64,000 nucleotides of DNA, taken from Streptomyces sp. DG2A-72 (lineage in GTDB: Bacteria > Actinomycetota > Actinomycetes > Streptomycetales > Streptomycetaceae). The translations under genes and the position numbers were made by a program. The notes below the pieces were generated by a model, which was not told where the DNA came from, made no database searches, and saw nothing but the letters and a program-made list of their open reading frames with translations. The number at the start of each line of letters is the position of its first letter. Positions within the stretch are counted from its first letter, which is position 1. Positions 42,802 through 54,449 of this stretch are shown in pieces. The DNA lies in the NCBI RefSeq assembly GCF_030499575.1, contig NZ_JASTLC010000001.1, forward strand, positions 5,046,001-5,110,000, read 5' to 3'.

Positions 42802-44079
42802 TTACTTCTTGGTCGGGGACTTGGGCCGCTGCGGACCCTTGCGCTGCCCGGACTGGGCCTTGCTGCGGCCACCGCCATCGGGCTTCTGCGCGGCCTTCTT
42901 CGCGGCGGGCTTTGCGTCCTCGGGCTCATCGGAATCGGACTTGCTCAGTGACGTCTTCGGTTCGGAGGACTCACCGGCCGCCTTCGCGCCGCCGGCCTGC
43001 CGCTGGGACTTGGACTGCCGCTTCGGCTGCTGGCGCTTGGGCGTGGCGGTCGTCGGCGTGCCGTCCTCGGCCTGCACGGCGATCGCGGTCTCGCCCTTCA
43101 CCACGGTGCCGTCAGCCTGAGCCGCGAGGCCCGCCTTGCTCAGCCCGTTGATGAACTTCCGCTCGTACTCGTTGCGGTCACGGCCCTTGGCCACGATGGC
43201 CTTGACGATGGCCTTCTCACCGCGGCCACGCGTCTTGCCGTGGTGCGTGACGTGCTTGTGCAGGCGCTCCAGGTACGCGGCCTGGGCCTTGGAACCCGGA
43301 GTCGGGTTGTTGCGGATGACGTACATCTGCTGACCCATGGTCCACACGTTGGTGGTCAGCCAGTAGAGGAGGACACCCACCGGGAAGTTGATGCCGAAGA
43401 CGGCGAACATGACCGGGAAGATGTACATCAGCATCTTCTGCTGCTGCATGAACGGCGTCTTCACCGTGGTGTCGACGTTCTTCGTCATCAGCTGACGCTG
43501 CGTGTAGAACTGCGACGCCGACATCATGACGATCATGACCGCGGTGATGATGCGGACGGTGGTCAGCGAGGCGTCGAGCGCGGCGACGTCAGAAGAGCTG
43601 TCGGTGAACTTCGCGGCCAGCGGGGCCCCGAAGATGTGCGCCTTCTGTGCGCTGTCCAGCAGGTTCTGATTGATGGAGCCGATGGTGTCGTTGTTCGCGA
43701 TGCTGTTGAGCACGTGGTACAGAGCAAAGAAGAACGGTGACTGCGCCAGGATGGGAAGGCACGAGGAGAGCGGGTTGGTGCCCGTCTCCTTGTACAGCTT
43801 CATCATCTCTTCGGACTGACGCTGTTTGTCGTTCTTGTAGCGCTCCTGAATCTTCTTCATCTCGGGCTGGAGCGTCTGCATCGCCCGAGTGGCCTTGATC
43901 TGCTTCACGAAGAGCGGGATCAGGCAGATACGGATCAGGATCACCAAGGACACGATGGACAGGCCCCAGGCCCACCCGGTGTCATCGCCGAAGAGGGCGC
44001 CGTACACCGTGTGGAACTGAACGATGACCCAGGAGACAGGTGTCGTGATGAAGCTGAAGAAGCTGGCAATCGTGTCCAC
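42802..44079 (-). CDS. yidC: Membrane protein insertase YidC
   Basis: The product has 425 residues from GTG 44079. The first TM segment ([20 protein letters not shown]) is followed by a second with the conserved Arg, in [20 protein letters not shown]. Then come [20 protein letters not shown] and the late TM segments [20 protein letters not shown]. The C-terminal 120 residues are a Lys/Arg-rich tail typical of actinobacterial YidC. It inserts proteins into the membrane alone or with SecYEG. Confidence 0.96.
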   Translation of the reverse strand: MDTIASFFSFITTPVSWVIVQFHTVYGALFGDDTGWAWGLSIVSLVILIRICLIPLFVKQIKATRAMQTLQPEMKKIQERYKNDKQRQSEEMMKLYKETGTNPLSSCLPILAQSPFFFALYHVLNSIANNDTIGSINQNLLDSAQKAHIFGAPLAAKFTDSSSDVAALDASLTTVRIITAVMIVMMSASQFYTQRQLMTKNVDTTVKTPFMQQQKMLMYIFPVMFAVFGINFPVGVLLYWLTTNVWTMGQQMYVIRNNPTPGSKAQAAYLERLHKHVTHHGKTRGRGEKAIVKAIVAKGRDRNEYERKFINGLSKAGLAAQADGTVVKGETAIAVQAEDGTPTTATPKRQQPKRQSKSQRQAGGAKAAGESSEPKTSLSKSDSDEPEDAKPAAKKAAQKPDGGGRSKAQSGQRKGPQRPKSPTKK

Positions 44080-44082
44080 TAA

Positions 44083-44436
44083 TCATGCTCCTTGGGCATG
44101 GGACGGGGTCTCTGCGGCCGGGCTCGAAGGAATCTGCCCCTCGGTGGCCGTTACGGCGGCGGAGTTCCCGCCCCTGCGTGTGCGCCAGGCGTCACGCAGC
44201 ATTTCGTGCCACCGCGGGCGCTTGCGCGGCGGGACATGGTCCACACCGCCCAGCGACCACGGATTGCACCGCAGGATGCGCCAGGCGGTGAGTGCCGTTC
44301 CCTTGATCGCACCGTGCCGGTCGATGGCCGTATAGCCGTAGTGGGAGCACGACGGGTAGTACTTGCAGACCGGCCCGAGCAGCGGACTGATCGTCCACTG
44401 GTAGAGCTTGATCAGAGCCAGTAGCGGGTACTTCAT
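44083..44436 (-). CDS. yidD: Membrane protein insertion efficiency factor YidD
   Basis: The product has 117 residues from ATG 44436, overlapping the rnpA stop by 4 bp. The conserved core is [20 protein letters not shown] then [15 protein letters not shown], with Cys at C-K-Y-Y-P-S-C-S as in the family. The N-terminal segment is amphipathic rather than a true TM helix. It assists YidC. Its C-terminal 40 residues are unconserved. Confidence 0.95.
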   Translation of the reverse strand: MKYPLLALIKLYQWTISPLLGPVCKYYPSCSHYGYTAIDRHGAIKGTALTAWRILRCNPWSLGGVDHVPPRKRPRWHEMLRDAWRTRRGGNSAAVTATEGQIPSSPAAETPSHAQGA

Positions 44437-44804
44437 CGTGCGCCCCCTCCCAGCAGCCGCCGCAGAGCAGCATCCAGGTCTTGGGCCAGTTGTCCATGGT
44501 CGGCGTCGCCCGCGCCGGGCAACGCTCGTACGACTACCAGGCTACCGGGGGGCAACAGGGCGACTCGCTCCCGCATCAGATGACGGAGTCTGCGTTTCAC
44601 CTTGTTCCGGACGACCGCGCCGCCCACCGCCTTGCTCACGACGAAACCCGCACGCGTCGGGGGAGCGCTCTCCCCAGGCGCGTGCGGGTCCGTGGCACCG
44701 CTTCGAAGGTGGACGACAAGAGTCGGGCGTCCGGCCCTGCGTCCTCGTCGTACCGCGGTCGCGAAGTCCTCGCGCCGCCTCAGCCGGTTCTCGGTGGGCA
44801 GCAC
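44433..44804 (-). CDS. rnpA: Ribonuclease P protein component
   Basis: The product has 123 residues from GTG 44804. The conserved RNR motif is [20 protein letters not shown], preceded by [11 protein letters not shown]. The protein binds the catalytic RNA and the tRNA 5' leader. It sits between rpmH and yidD; the 4-bp overlap with yidD suggests coupling. Confidence 0.96.
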   Translation of the reverse strand: MLPTENRLRRREDFATAVRRGRRAGRPTLVVHLRSGATDPHAPGESAPPTRAGFVVSKAVGGAVVRNKVKRRLRHLMRERVALLPPGSLVVVRALPGAGDADHGQLAQDLDAALRRLLGGGAR

Positions 44805-44825
44805 GACGTCATGACCTGACCGGGA

Positions 44826-44963
44826 TCAGGCGGACAGACGGGCGCGACCCTTGCCACGGCGGGACGCGAGAATCGCGCGGCCGGCACGGGTGCGCATACG
44901 CAGCCGGAAGCCGTGGGTCTTCGCGCGACGACGGTTGTTCGGCTGGAAGGTGCGCTTGCTCAC
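44826..44963 (-). CDS. rpmH: 50S ribosomal protein L34
   Basis: This 45-residue protein has a GTG start at 44963. It starts with [19 protein letters not shown], the canonical L34 N-terminus, and ends [11 protein letters not shown]. It is very rich in Arg/Lys. It leads the rpmH-rnpA-yidD-yidC-jag-rsmG-parA-parB array, divergent from dnaA, as in nearly all bacteria with this layout. Confidence 0.98.
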   Translation of the reverse strand: MSKRTFQPNNRRRAKTHGFRLRMRTRAGRAILASRRGKGRARLSA

Positions 44964-45326
44964 TCGGGGGCTCCAGAAATCAATCGGTGGTGGCGGGTGC
45001 CGTCCTGGCTGTCACCGTGCGCCCACGAGTAGCTCGCATCACGCCCGAGTGCACCGCTTCCCGATCACCTTCAGCGATCTGTGCCCATCGGAGGCAGGCG
45101 GCAGCAGCCATCGACAACTCGACCTGGTCACGGTACGCGGGGCTACGCCATCCGGTCAAACCAGCGGCCCACAGGAGACACTATCCACAGCCTGGGGACA
45201 ACAACTTGAACCGCACCCGTCGCCCTGACTACCTTGGCTGGACGCCGATTCGCCCGTCCCATCCGATTTGAATCCCAACCTGTCCCAGAACCACACGTTC
45301 GTGGGACCCACGAGAGAGCGTGCCCT
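44964..45326. promoter_or_regulatory. rpmH-dnaA intergenic region with facing DnaA boxes
   Basis: This 363-bp gap carries the divergent promoters of rpmH and dnaA. CTATCCACA (45181-45189) faces TGGGGACAA (45193-45201) with a 3-bp spacer. A pair of DnaA boxes at the dnaA promoter is known to autoregulate dnaA in Streptomyces. I could not identify the -10/-35 pairs with confidence. Confidence 0.7.
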
Positions 45327-47255
45327 GTGGCTGACGTACCTGCCGATCTTGCCGCAGTGTGGCCACGAGTACTGGAGCAACTCCTCGGGGAGGGCCGCGG
45401 GCAGGGCGTCGAAGCGAAGGACGAGCGCTGGATCCGCCGCTGCCAGCCGTTGGCGCTGGTCGCGGACACTGCCCTGCTCGCCGTGCCGAACGAATTTGCG
45501 AAGGGCGTACTGGAGGGCCGTCTCGCACCGATCGTCAGCGAGACACTGAGCCGTGAATGCGGTCGCCCGATCCGCATCGCGATCACCGTCGACGACTCCG
45601 TCGGCGAACCCCAGGCCCCGCCCGGGCGCCCCCGGTACGAAGAGCCGGAACTCCCCTCCTCCCAGTACGAGGGCTACGGCCGCCACCGCGCCGACGACCG
45701 CGCCGGCACCCCGAGCGACCAGCTGCCCCCGCCCCGCACGGACCAGCTCCCGACGGCCCGCCCCGCGTACCCCTCGGAATACCAGCGCCCCGAACCCGGC
45801 GCCTGGCCCCGCGGATCCCAGGACGACTACGGCTGGCAGCAGCAGCGGCTCGGCTTTCCGGAGCGCGACCCGTACGCCTCACCGTCACAGGACTCGTACC
45901 GGTCCCAGGACTCCTACGGCTCTCAGGACTCGTACGGATCCAAGGACTCGTACTCCCCGCCGTCCCAGGACTCGTACCACCAGCCCTCCCAGGACTACCG
46001 TCCACAGTCCATGGAGCGCCCCTCCTACGACACACAGCGCTCCGACTACGACCAGTCCCGCTCCGACTACGACCAGCGTGACGCCCGCCGGGAGCGGCCC
46101 GAGCCGCCGTCCGGGTCCGGACATGTGCATCGCGGCGGACCGGTCGGACCCACGCTCCCCACGACCGGCGCCCCCGGCCCGCTGGCCGCTCAGCCCGCGC
46201 CGGCGACCGGCCCCGGCGAACCGACCGCGCGGCTGAACCCGAAGTACCTCTTCGACACGTTCGTCATCGGCGCCTCCAACCGCTTCGCGCACGCCGCCGC
46301 CGTGGCCGTCGCCGAGGCACCGGCGAAGGCGTACAACCCCCTCTTCATCTATGGGGAGTCGGGGCTCGGCAAGACGCACCTGCTGCACGCGATCGGGCAC
46401 TACGCCCGCAGCCTCTACCCGGGCACGCGCGTGCGCTATGTGAGCTCGGAGGAGTTCACCAACGAGTTCATCAACTCCATCCGCGACGGCAAGGGCGACA
46501 GCTTTCGCAAGCGGTACCGGGAGATGGACATCCTGCTCGTCGACGACATCCAGTTCCTCGCGGACAAGGAGTCGACGCAGGAGGAGTTCTTCCACACCTT
46601 CAACACGCTCCACAACGCCAACAAGCAGATCGTGCTCTCCAGCGACCGGCCGCCGAAGCAGTTGGTGACCCTGGAGGACCGGCTGCGGAACCGTTTCGAG
46701 TGGGGCCTGATCACCGACGTCCAGCCGCCCGAGCTGGAGACCCGTATCGCCATCCTCCGTAAGAAGGCGGTGCAGGAGCAGCTCAACGCCCCGCCGGAGG
46801 TGCTCGAGTTCATCGCCTCCCGGATCTCACGGAACATCCGCGAGCTGGAGGGCGCGCTGATCCGGGTGACGGCGTTCGCGTCGCTCAACCGGCAGCCGGT
46901 GGACCTCGGCCTGACCGAGATCGTCCTCAAGGACCTCATCCCCGGCGGTGAGGACTCGACGCCGGAGATCACCTCGACGGCCATCATGAGCGCGACCGCC
47001 GACTACTTCGGTCTCACGGTCGAGGATCTGTGCGGCAGCTCGCGCGGCCGCCAGCTCGTAACGGCCCGCCAGATCGCCATGTACCTGTGCCGCGAGCTCA
47101 CGGACCTGTCGCTGCCGAAGATCGGCGCGCTGTTCGGCGGCCGCGACCATACGACGGTGATGCACGCCGACCGCAAGATCCGCAATCTGATGGCCGAGCG
47201 GCGCTCCATCTACAACCAGGTGACCGAGCTGACGAACCGCATCAAGAACGGCTGA
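45327..47255 (+). CDS. dnaA: Chromosomal replication initiator DnaA with very long domain II
   Basis: The product has 642 residues from GTG 45327 ([20 protein letters not shown]); upstream frame to 45234 lacks family similarity. Domain I covers residues 1-95. Domain II (about 96-305) is a Pro/Ser/Tyr-rich disordered linker with S-Q-D-S-Y-type repeats at residues 187-253. The AAA+ domain has Walker [14 protein letters not shown] (about 341-353) and Walker [14 protein letters not shown] (about 402). Domain IV has [14 protein letters not shown] (about 604-617), the DnaA-box-binding helix. At over 600 residues it is a typical Streptomyces DnaA, much longer than the 467 of E. coli. Confidence 0.98.
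   Translation: MADVPADLAAVWPRVLEQLLGEGRGQGVEAKDERWIRRCQPLALVADTALLAVPNEFAKGVLEGRLAPIVSETLSRECGRPIRIAITVDDSVGEPQAPPGRPRYEEPELPSSQYEGYGRHRADDRAGTPSDQLPPPRTDQLPTARPAYPSEYQRPEPGAWPRGSQDDYGWQQQRLGFPERDPYASPSQDSYRSQDSYGSQDSYGSKDSYSPPSQDSYHQPSQDYRPQSMERPSYDTQRSDYDQSRSDYDQRDARRERPEPPSGSGHVHRGGPVGPTLPTTGAPGPLAAQPAPATGPGEPTARLNPKYLFDTFVIGASNRFAHAAAVAVAEAPAKAYNPLFIYGESGLGKTHLLHAIGHYARSLYPGTRVRYVSSEEFTNEFINSIRDGKGDSFRKRYREMDILLVDDIQFLADKESTQEEFFHTFNTLHNANKQIVLSSDRPPKQLVTLEDRLRNRFEWGLITDVQPPELETRIAILRKKAVQEQLNAPPEVLEFIASRISRNIRELEGALIRVTAFASLNRQPVDLGLTEIVLKDLIPGGEDSTPEITSTAIMSATADYFGLTVEDLCGSSRGRQLVTARQIAMYLCRELTDLSLPKIGALFGGRDHTTVMHADRKIRNLMAERRSIYNQVTELTNRIKNG
45886..46085 (+). repeat. Tandem coding repeats in DnaA domain II
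   Basis: DNA encoding repeated S-Q/K-D-S-Y units (such as [18 protein letters not shown]) is followed by two R-S-D-Y-D-Q units. The near-identical codons suggest recent slippage or recombination in an otherwise conserved gene. Confidence 0.8.
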
Positions 47256-47278
47256 CGACCACAGGGTTACGGCATCGA

Positions 47279-47311
47279 GGGCGCCCTCCGGAGGAGATCC
47301 GGAGGGCGCCC
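47279..47311 (+). terminator. Terminator of dnaA
   Basis: A 14-bp stem (GGGCGCCCTCCGGA/TCCGGAGGGCGCCC) with a 5-nt loop is followed by TTCGTTAT. It lies 24 bp after the dnaA stop. Confidence 0.85.
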
Positions 47312-48114
47312 TTCGTTATGCCGCAGCCACCCGGTGTTCGATTACGTGCCGCGTTACGGCCACTCTCCACAGATTCGGTGATTTTCTGCCGTCCACACCC
47401 TGGGGACTGGGGAGTTGTCCAGATCCTGTCCACAGCTGACCCCGTTGACAGACCATCAAGCCAGCTCAGGTGGTTGTGGATTGGTGGACGAACGATCTCC
47501 ACAGACTGTGGACAGCGAAAAGATCCACAGGCTGTGCACGAAGTTGTCCACCGGCAACCCACAGGCTGGGGTCGGTTGTCCCCAAGGATGGCCCGCTTCT
47601 CCACACCGCTGTCCACTGTTCGGCAACGCGACGCGCCTCCTCACCGGGACGAGTGAAAGGCGTCACATCAGGCTGCCGGGGAGGTCTGTGGGAAAGCCGC
47701 CCAAAGCTGGGGACGGCACTGGGGAGAAGTCACCTCAGGCTGTGCATGGGGTGTGCAGAACTTTCCGTTCTCCACAGATTCGCCTGGTTGTCCACCGGTG
47801 TCGCCCACAGGGCCCGTGGACAAAATCTTGGCGCTGACCTGGGAAAACAGGGTTATCCACCGTATCCACAGGCCCTACTACTACTCCCAACTAGAGAGAG
47901 AGCGGAATTCGCTTCGAAGGAGGTCCTGTGCACAACTCGCTCTTCGGCGCCCGACTGCCCCTCGTCACGACTTGACCCCGAGAGGCACCTACTGTCAGTG
48001 CCGTGCGTCAGACTGTTCCCCGGTGTCCTTCCCCTCACAGGGACCGACCACACCGAGACAGACGACGAAGCCAGGCAGGCCGAGAAGCGCCGGCAACAGC
48101 AGGAGGCGGCAACA
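47312..48114. other. Origin of replication oriC
   Basis: This is the dnaA-dnaN gap. DnaA boxes matching TTGTCCACA with zero to two mismatches occur at 47415 (TTGTCCAGA), 47426 (CTGTCCACA), 47544 (TTGTCCACC), 47576 (TTGTCCCCA), 47609 (CTGTCCACT), 47788 (TTGTCCACC), 47853 (TTATCCACC) and 47862 (GTATCCACA). Boxes on the opposite strand are at 47475 (TGTGGATTG), 47507 (TGTGGACAG) and 47815 (CGTGGACAA). Weaker matches are interspersed. Clusters fall at 47.41-47.62 and 47.79-47.87 kb. The known S. coelicolor oriC has about 19 boxes in the same place. No long AT-rich 13-mer array is obvious, as in other Streptomyces. Confidence 0.95.
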
Positions 48115-49245
48115 GTGAAGATCCGGGTGGAACGCGACGTACTCGCGGAGGCAGTGGCCTGGGCGGCGCGCAGCCTCCCGGCCCGTCCGCCGGCGCCTGT
48201 CCTCGCCGGCCTTCTGCTGAAGGCCGAGGACGGCCAGCTGAGCCTGTCCAGCTTCGACTACGAGGTCTCCGCACGCGTGTCCGTGGAGGCCGAGGTCGAG
48301 GAGGAGGGCACGGTCCTCGTCTCCGGCAGGCTGCTCGCCGACATCTCCCGCGCCCTCCCCAACCGCCCGGTGGAGATTTCCACAGACGGTGTACGGGCGA
48401 CGGTGGTCTGCGGCTCCTCGCGGTTCACACTCCACACACTGCCTGTGGAGGAGTACCCGGCGCTGCCGCAGATGCCGTCGGCGACCGGCACCGTCCCCGG
48501 TGAGGTCTTCGCCTCGGCTGCCTCCCAGGTCGCCATCGCCGCCGGCCGTGACGACACGCTGCCCGTCCTCACCGGTGTGCGCATCGAGATCGAGGGCGAC
48601 CGGGTCACCCTGGCCTCCACCGACCGCTACCGCTTCGCGGTCCGTGAGTTCCTGTGGAAGCCGGAGAACCCGGAGGCGTCCGCGGTCGCCCTGGTCCCCG
48701 CCAAGACGCTCCTGGACACCGCCAAGGCGCTGACCAGCGGCGACAGTGTGATCCTGGCGCTGTCCGGTTCGGGCGCGGGTGAGGGCCTGATCGGCTTTGA
48801 GGGCGCTGGCCGGCGTACGACGACGCGGCTGCTGGAGGGTGACCTCCCGAAGTACCGCTCGCTGTTCCCGACGGAGTTCAACTCGGTCGCCGTGATCGAG
48901 ACCGCCCCCTTCGTGGAGGCCGTCAAGCGCGTGGCCCTGGTCGCCGAGCGCAACACTCCTGTGCGGCTGAGCTTCGAGCAGGGTGTGCTGATCCTGGAGG
49001 CCGGTTCCAGCGACGATGCACAGGCTGTGGAACGGGTGGACGCCCAGCTGGAGGGCGATGACGTGTCGATCGCCTTCAACCCGACGTTCCTGCTGGACGG
49101 CCTGAGCGCCATCGACTCCCCGGTCGCCCAGCTGTCCTTCACGACGTCCACGAAGCCCGCGCTGCTCAGCGGCAAGCCGGCGCTGGACGCCGAGGCGGAC
49201 GAGGCCTACAAGTACCTGATCATGCCGGTCCGCCTCAGCGGCTGA
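48115..49245 (+). CDS. dnaN: DNA polymerase III sliding clamp (beta subunit)
   Basis: The product has 376 residues from GTG 48115 behind a CAGGAGGCGGC ribosome binding site. It starts VKIRVERDVLAEAVAWAARS. The three clamp domains are recognisable, with landmarks SSRFTLHTLPVEEYPALP, LPVLTGVRIEIEGDRVTL and the C-terminal AYKYLIMPVRLSG. It forms a dimer ring that tethers the polymerase. A longer frame back to 47470 crosses oriC and is rejected. Confidence 0.97.
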   Translation: MKIRVERDVLAEAVAWAARSLPARPPAPVLAGLLLKAEDGQLSLSSFDYEVSARVSVEAEVEEEGTVLVSGRLLADISRALPNRPVEISTDGVRATVVCGSSRFTLHTLPVEEYPALPQMPSATGTVPGEVFASAASQVAIAAGRDDTLPVLTGVRIEIEGDRVTLASTDRYRFAVREFLWKPENPEASAVALVPAKTLLDTAKALTSGDSVILALSGSGAGEGLIGFEGAGRRTTTRLLEGDLPKYRSLFPTEFNSVAVIETAPFVEAVKRVALVAERNTPVRLSFEQGVLILEAGSSDDAQAVERVDAQLEGDDVSIAFNPTFLLDGLSAIDSPVAQLSFTTSTKPALLSGKPALDAEADEAYKYLIMPVRLSG

Positions 49246-49385
49246 CCGCGGTCGACGAGAACACCGCAGGTCGGGGCATACGTTTGAGCGCGTATGCCCA
49301 CAGGTGTGCGTGAGAGTCCGGGTTTAGGCTCGGACATGGGTACGAAGGTGCCTCACACGCCACACAGCAACCTAAGGAACAACTG

Positions 49386-50261
49386 ATGGAGCTCGGTCTC
49401 GTCGGCCTCGGCAAGATGGGCGGCAACATGCGCGAGCGGATCCGCCGCGCAGGCCACACCGTCATCGGATACGACCGCAACCCGGATCTCGCCGATGTCC
49501 ACAGCCTGGAAGAGCTTGTGGGCAAGCTCGCGGGCCCGCGCGTCGTGTGGGTGATGGTCCCGGCCGGTGCACCCACCCAGTCGACCATCGACGAGCTGGC
49601 CGAGCTGCTGGAGCCCGGTGATGTCGTCGTGGACGGCGGCAACTCGCGCTGGACGGACGACGAGAAGCACGCGGAGGAGCTGGCCGCCAAGGGCATCGGC
49701 TTCGTCGACTGCGGTGTCTCCGGCGGCGTCTGGGGCCTGGAGAACGGCTATGCGCTGATGTACGGCGGCGACGCGGAGAACGTCGCCAAGGTGCAGCCGG
49801 TCTTCGACGCCCTCAAGCCCGAGGGCGACTTCGGTGCGGTGCACGCCGGCAAGGTCGGCGCGGGCCACTTCGCGAAGATGGTCCACAACGGCATCGAGTA
49901 CGCGATGATGCAGGCCTACGCCGAGGGCTGGGAGCTGCTGGAGAAGGTCGACTCCGTGACCGACGTCCGGGAGGTGTTCCGTTCCTGGCAGGAGGGCACG
50001 GTCATCCGCTCCTGGCTGCTCGACCTCGCGGTGAACGCCCTCGACGAGGACGAGCACCTTCAGAAGCTGCGCGGTTATGCACAGGACTCCGGGGAAGGCC
50101 GCTGGACTGTAGAAGCCGCCATCGACAACGCCGTGCCGCTGCCGGCGATCACGGCGTCCCTGTTCGCGCGGTTCGCCTCGCGGCAGGAGGACTCTCCGCA
50201 GATGAAGATGATCGCGGCGCTGCGGAACCAGTTCGGTGGCCACGCGGTCGAGAAGAAGTAA
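49386..50261 (+). CDS. gnd: 6-phosphogluconate dehydrogenase (decarboxylating), short form
   Basis: The product has 291 residues from ATG 49386 after ACCTAAGGAACAACTG. The NAD(P) motif is GLVGLGKMGGNM. The substrate-binding motif is VVDGGNSRWTDDEKH, followed by FVDCGVSGGVWGLENGYALM and the catalytic region GAGHFAKMVHNGIEY. The length fits the short GndA/YqeC-type enzymes that lack the second C-terminal repeat. It oxidises 6-phosphogluconate to ribulose 5-phosphate and CO2. It is codirectional with dnaN and recF and is a conserved neighbour in this order in Streptomyces. Confidence 0.95.
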   Translation: MELGLVGLGKMGGNMRERIRRAGHTVIGYDRNPDLADVHSLEELVGKLAGPRVVWVMVPAGAPTQSTIDELAELLEPGDVVVDGGNSRWTDDEKHAEELAAKGIGFVDCGVSGGVWGLENGYALMYGGDAENVAKVQPVFDALKPEGDFGAVHAGKVGAGHFAKMVHNGIEYAMMQAYAEGWELLEKVDSVTDVREVFRSWQEGTVIRSWLLDLAVNALDEDEHLQKLRGYAQDSGEGRWTVEAAIDNAVPLPAITASLFARFASRQEDSPQMKMIAALRNQFGGHAVEKK

Positions 50262-50313
50262 TCCACAGGGCTGCTGAGCGGTCCACAACACTGGGGGAGG
50301 TCGGCGAACGACC

Positions 50314-51435
50314 ATGCACGTCACGCATCTGTCGCTGGCCGACTTCCGCTCGTACGCCCGGGTCGAAGTTCCGCTAGACCCGGGTGTCACCGCCTTCGTC
50401 GGCCCCAACGGGCAGGGCAAGACGAACCTCGTCGAGGCGATCGGCTACCTCGCCACCCTCGGCAGTCACCGTGTCGCCTCCGATGCGCCTCTCGTCCGGA
50501 TGGGCGCCGACCGTGCGGTCATCCGGGCGCAGGTCAAGCAGGGCGAGCGGCAGCAGCTGGTCGAGCTGGAGCTGAACCCCGGCAGGGCGAACCGCGCCCG
50601 CATCAACAGGTCTTCGCAGGTCAGACCCCGTGATGTGCTGGGCATCGTACGGACTGTGCTGTTTGCGCCCGAGGATCTCGCTCTGGTCAAGGGGGATCCC
50701 GGGGAGCGGCGCCGCTTTCTCGACGAGCTGATCACCGCCCGGTCTCCGCGTATGGCCGGGGTGCGCTCGGACTATGAGCGGGTCCTCAAGCAGCGGAACA
50801 CCCTGTTGAAGAGTGCTGCGTTGGCGCGTCGGCACGGCGGTCGTTCGATGGATCTGTCGACCCTCGATGTCTGGGATCAGCACCTTGCGGGCGCGGGCGC
50901 CGAGTTGCTTGCTCAGCGCCTGGACCTGATAGCCGCGATCCAGCCGTTGGCCGACAAGGCGTACGAGCAACTGGCGCCCGGTGGCGGCCCGGTGGCCCTG
51001 GAGTACAAGCCGTCGGCGCCGGGTGAGGCGCACACGCGCGAGGACCTCTACACGCAGGTGATGGCGGCGCTCGCCGATGCGCGCAAGCAGGAGATCGAGC
51101 GGGGCGTCACTCTCGTAGGGCCTCATCGAGACGATTTGAATCTCAAACTCGGTCAGCTGCCGGCCAAGGGATACGCGTCCCACGGTGAGTCCTGGTCGTA
51201 TGCGCTGGCGTTGCGGCTGGCGTCGTACGACCTGCTCAGGGCCGAGGGCAATGAGCCGGTGCTGATCCTCGACGATGTGTTCGCCGAGCTGGACACCCGT
51301 CGGCGCGAGCGGCTGGCCGAGCTGGTGGCGCCCGGTGAGCAGGTGCTGGTGACGGCCGCGGTCGACGACGACGTACCGCACGTGCTGACGGGGACGCGGT
51401 ACACGGTGTCGGACGGGACGGTGGAGCGCGCATGA
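50314..51435 (+). CDS. recF: DNA replication and repair protein RecF
   Basis: The product has 373 residues from ATG 50314 behind a GGGGGAGG ribosome binding site. Walker A is [17 protein letters not shown]. The ABC-like signature is [20 protein letters not shown] and Walker B is [20 protein letters not shown]. RecF loads RecA at gaps. Its stop overlaps the start of the DciA-like gene by 4 bp (ATGA), indicating coupled translation. Confidence 0.97.
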   Translation: MHVTHLSLADFRSYARVEVPLDPGVTAFVGPNGQGKTNLVEAIGYLATLGSHRVASDAPLVRMGADRAVIRAQVKQGERQQLVELELNPGRANRARINRSSQVRPRDVLGIVRTVLFAPEDLALVKGDPGERRRFLDELITARSPRMAGVRSDYERVLKQRNTLLKSAALARRHGGRSMDLSTLDVWDQHLAGAGAELLAQRLDLIAAIQPLADKAYEQLAPGGGPVALEYKPSAPGEAHTREDLYTQVMAALADARKQEIERGVTLVGPHRDDLNLKLGQLPAKGYASHGESWSYALALRLASYDLLRAEGNEPVLILDDVFAELDTRRRERLAELVAPGEQVLVTAAVDDDVPHVLTGTRYTVSDGTVERA

Positions 51436-51959
51436 CGACCGACGATCCCAAGAGGGCATCCGAGCCGTCCGGGGTGGACCTCGCGCGCGTGGCGTTGCGC
51501 GCGGCGAAGGAACAGGCACGCGCGCGTGGGGATGCCGTGCAGCAGAAGAAGCAGGCGCGCCGCGGTGGCCTGCGCTCCGGCGCGCGTGCCGATGGACGCG
51601 ACCCCATGGCGCTCGGCGCCGCGATCAACCGCCTGATCACCGAGCGGGGTTGGGAGGCCCCGGCCGCGGTGGGCGGTGTGATGGGCCGCTGGCCGCAGAT
51701 CGTCGGTGAGGACGTCGCCAAGCACTGTGTGCCGGAGCGCTACGACGAGGACGAGCGTGTGCTGATCGTGCGCTGCGACTCCACGGCCTGGGCGACGAAC
51801 CTGCGTCTGCTCGCCCCCACGCTGGTCGCCCGGCTGAACGAGGATCTGGGCCATGGCGCAGTGAAGTTGATCAAGGTGAACGGCCCCGGTGGCCCCGCCC
51901 GCCGCTACGGCCCGTTGCGTGCTCCGGGCAGCACGGGCCCCGGCGACACCTATGGGTGA
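51432..51959 (+). CDS. dciA: DciA-like protein (DUF721), probable DnaB helicase loader
   Basis: The product has 175 residues from ATG 51432, overlapping recF by 4 bp. Residues 1-60 are Arg/Lys-rich. The DUF721 domain (about 60-150) has [40 protein letters not shown] and [20 protein letters not shown]. DciA is the ancestral DnaB loader found in bacteria that lack DnaC or DnaI. No DnaC/DnaI-like gene is seen here. The order recF-dciA-gyrB is conserved across Actinobacteria. The role in loading DnaB is from family knowledge. Confidence 0.9.
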   Translation: MTTDDPKRASEPSGVDLARVALRAAKEQARARGDAVQQKKQARRGGLRSGARADGRDPMALGAAINRLITERGWEAPAAVGGVMGRWPQIVGEDVAKHCVPERYDEDERVLIVRCDSTAWATNLRLLAPTLVARLNEDLGHGAVKLIKVNGPGGPARRYGPLRAPGSTGPGDTYG

Positions 51960-54407
<2,448 letters not shown>

Positions 54408-54449
54408 GTCGGTCTCAGCTGACCGCACCAGGAAGGATCTTCACCAGCA

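Noticed and set aside
45234..45326. Upstream in-frame start for dnaA
   Set aside because: The added 31 residues have no similarity to DnaA domain I; GTG 45327 gives the usual N-terminus.
47470..48114. Extension of the dnaN frame through oriC
   Set aside because: The extension has no homology, contains DnaA boxes and lacks codon bias; GTG 48115 has a good ribosome binding site and the family-typical first residues.
50262..50300. Possible DnaA boxes (AATCCACA, GTCCACAA) in the gnd-recF gap
   Set aside because: Each has two or more mismatches and they are isolated, so they are not distinguishable from chance.
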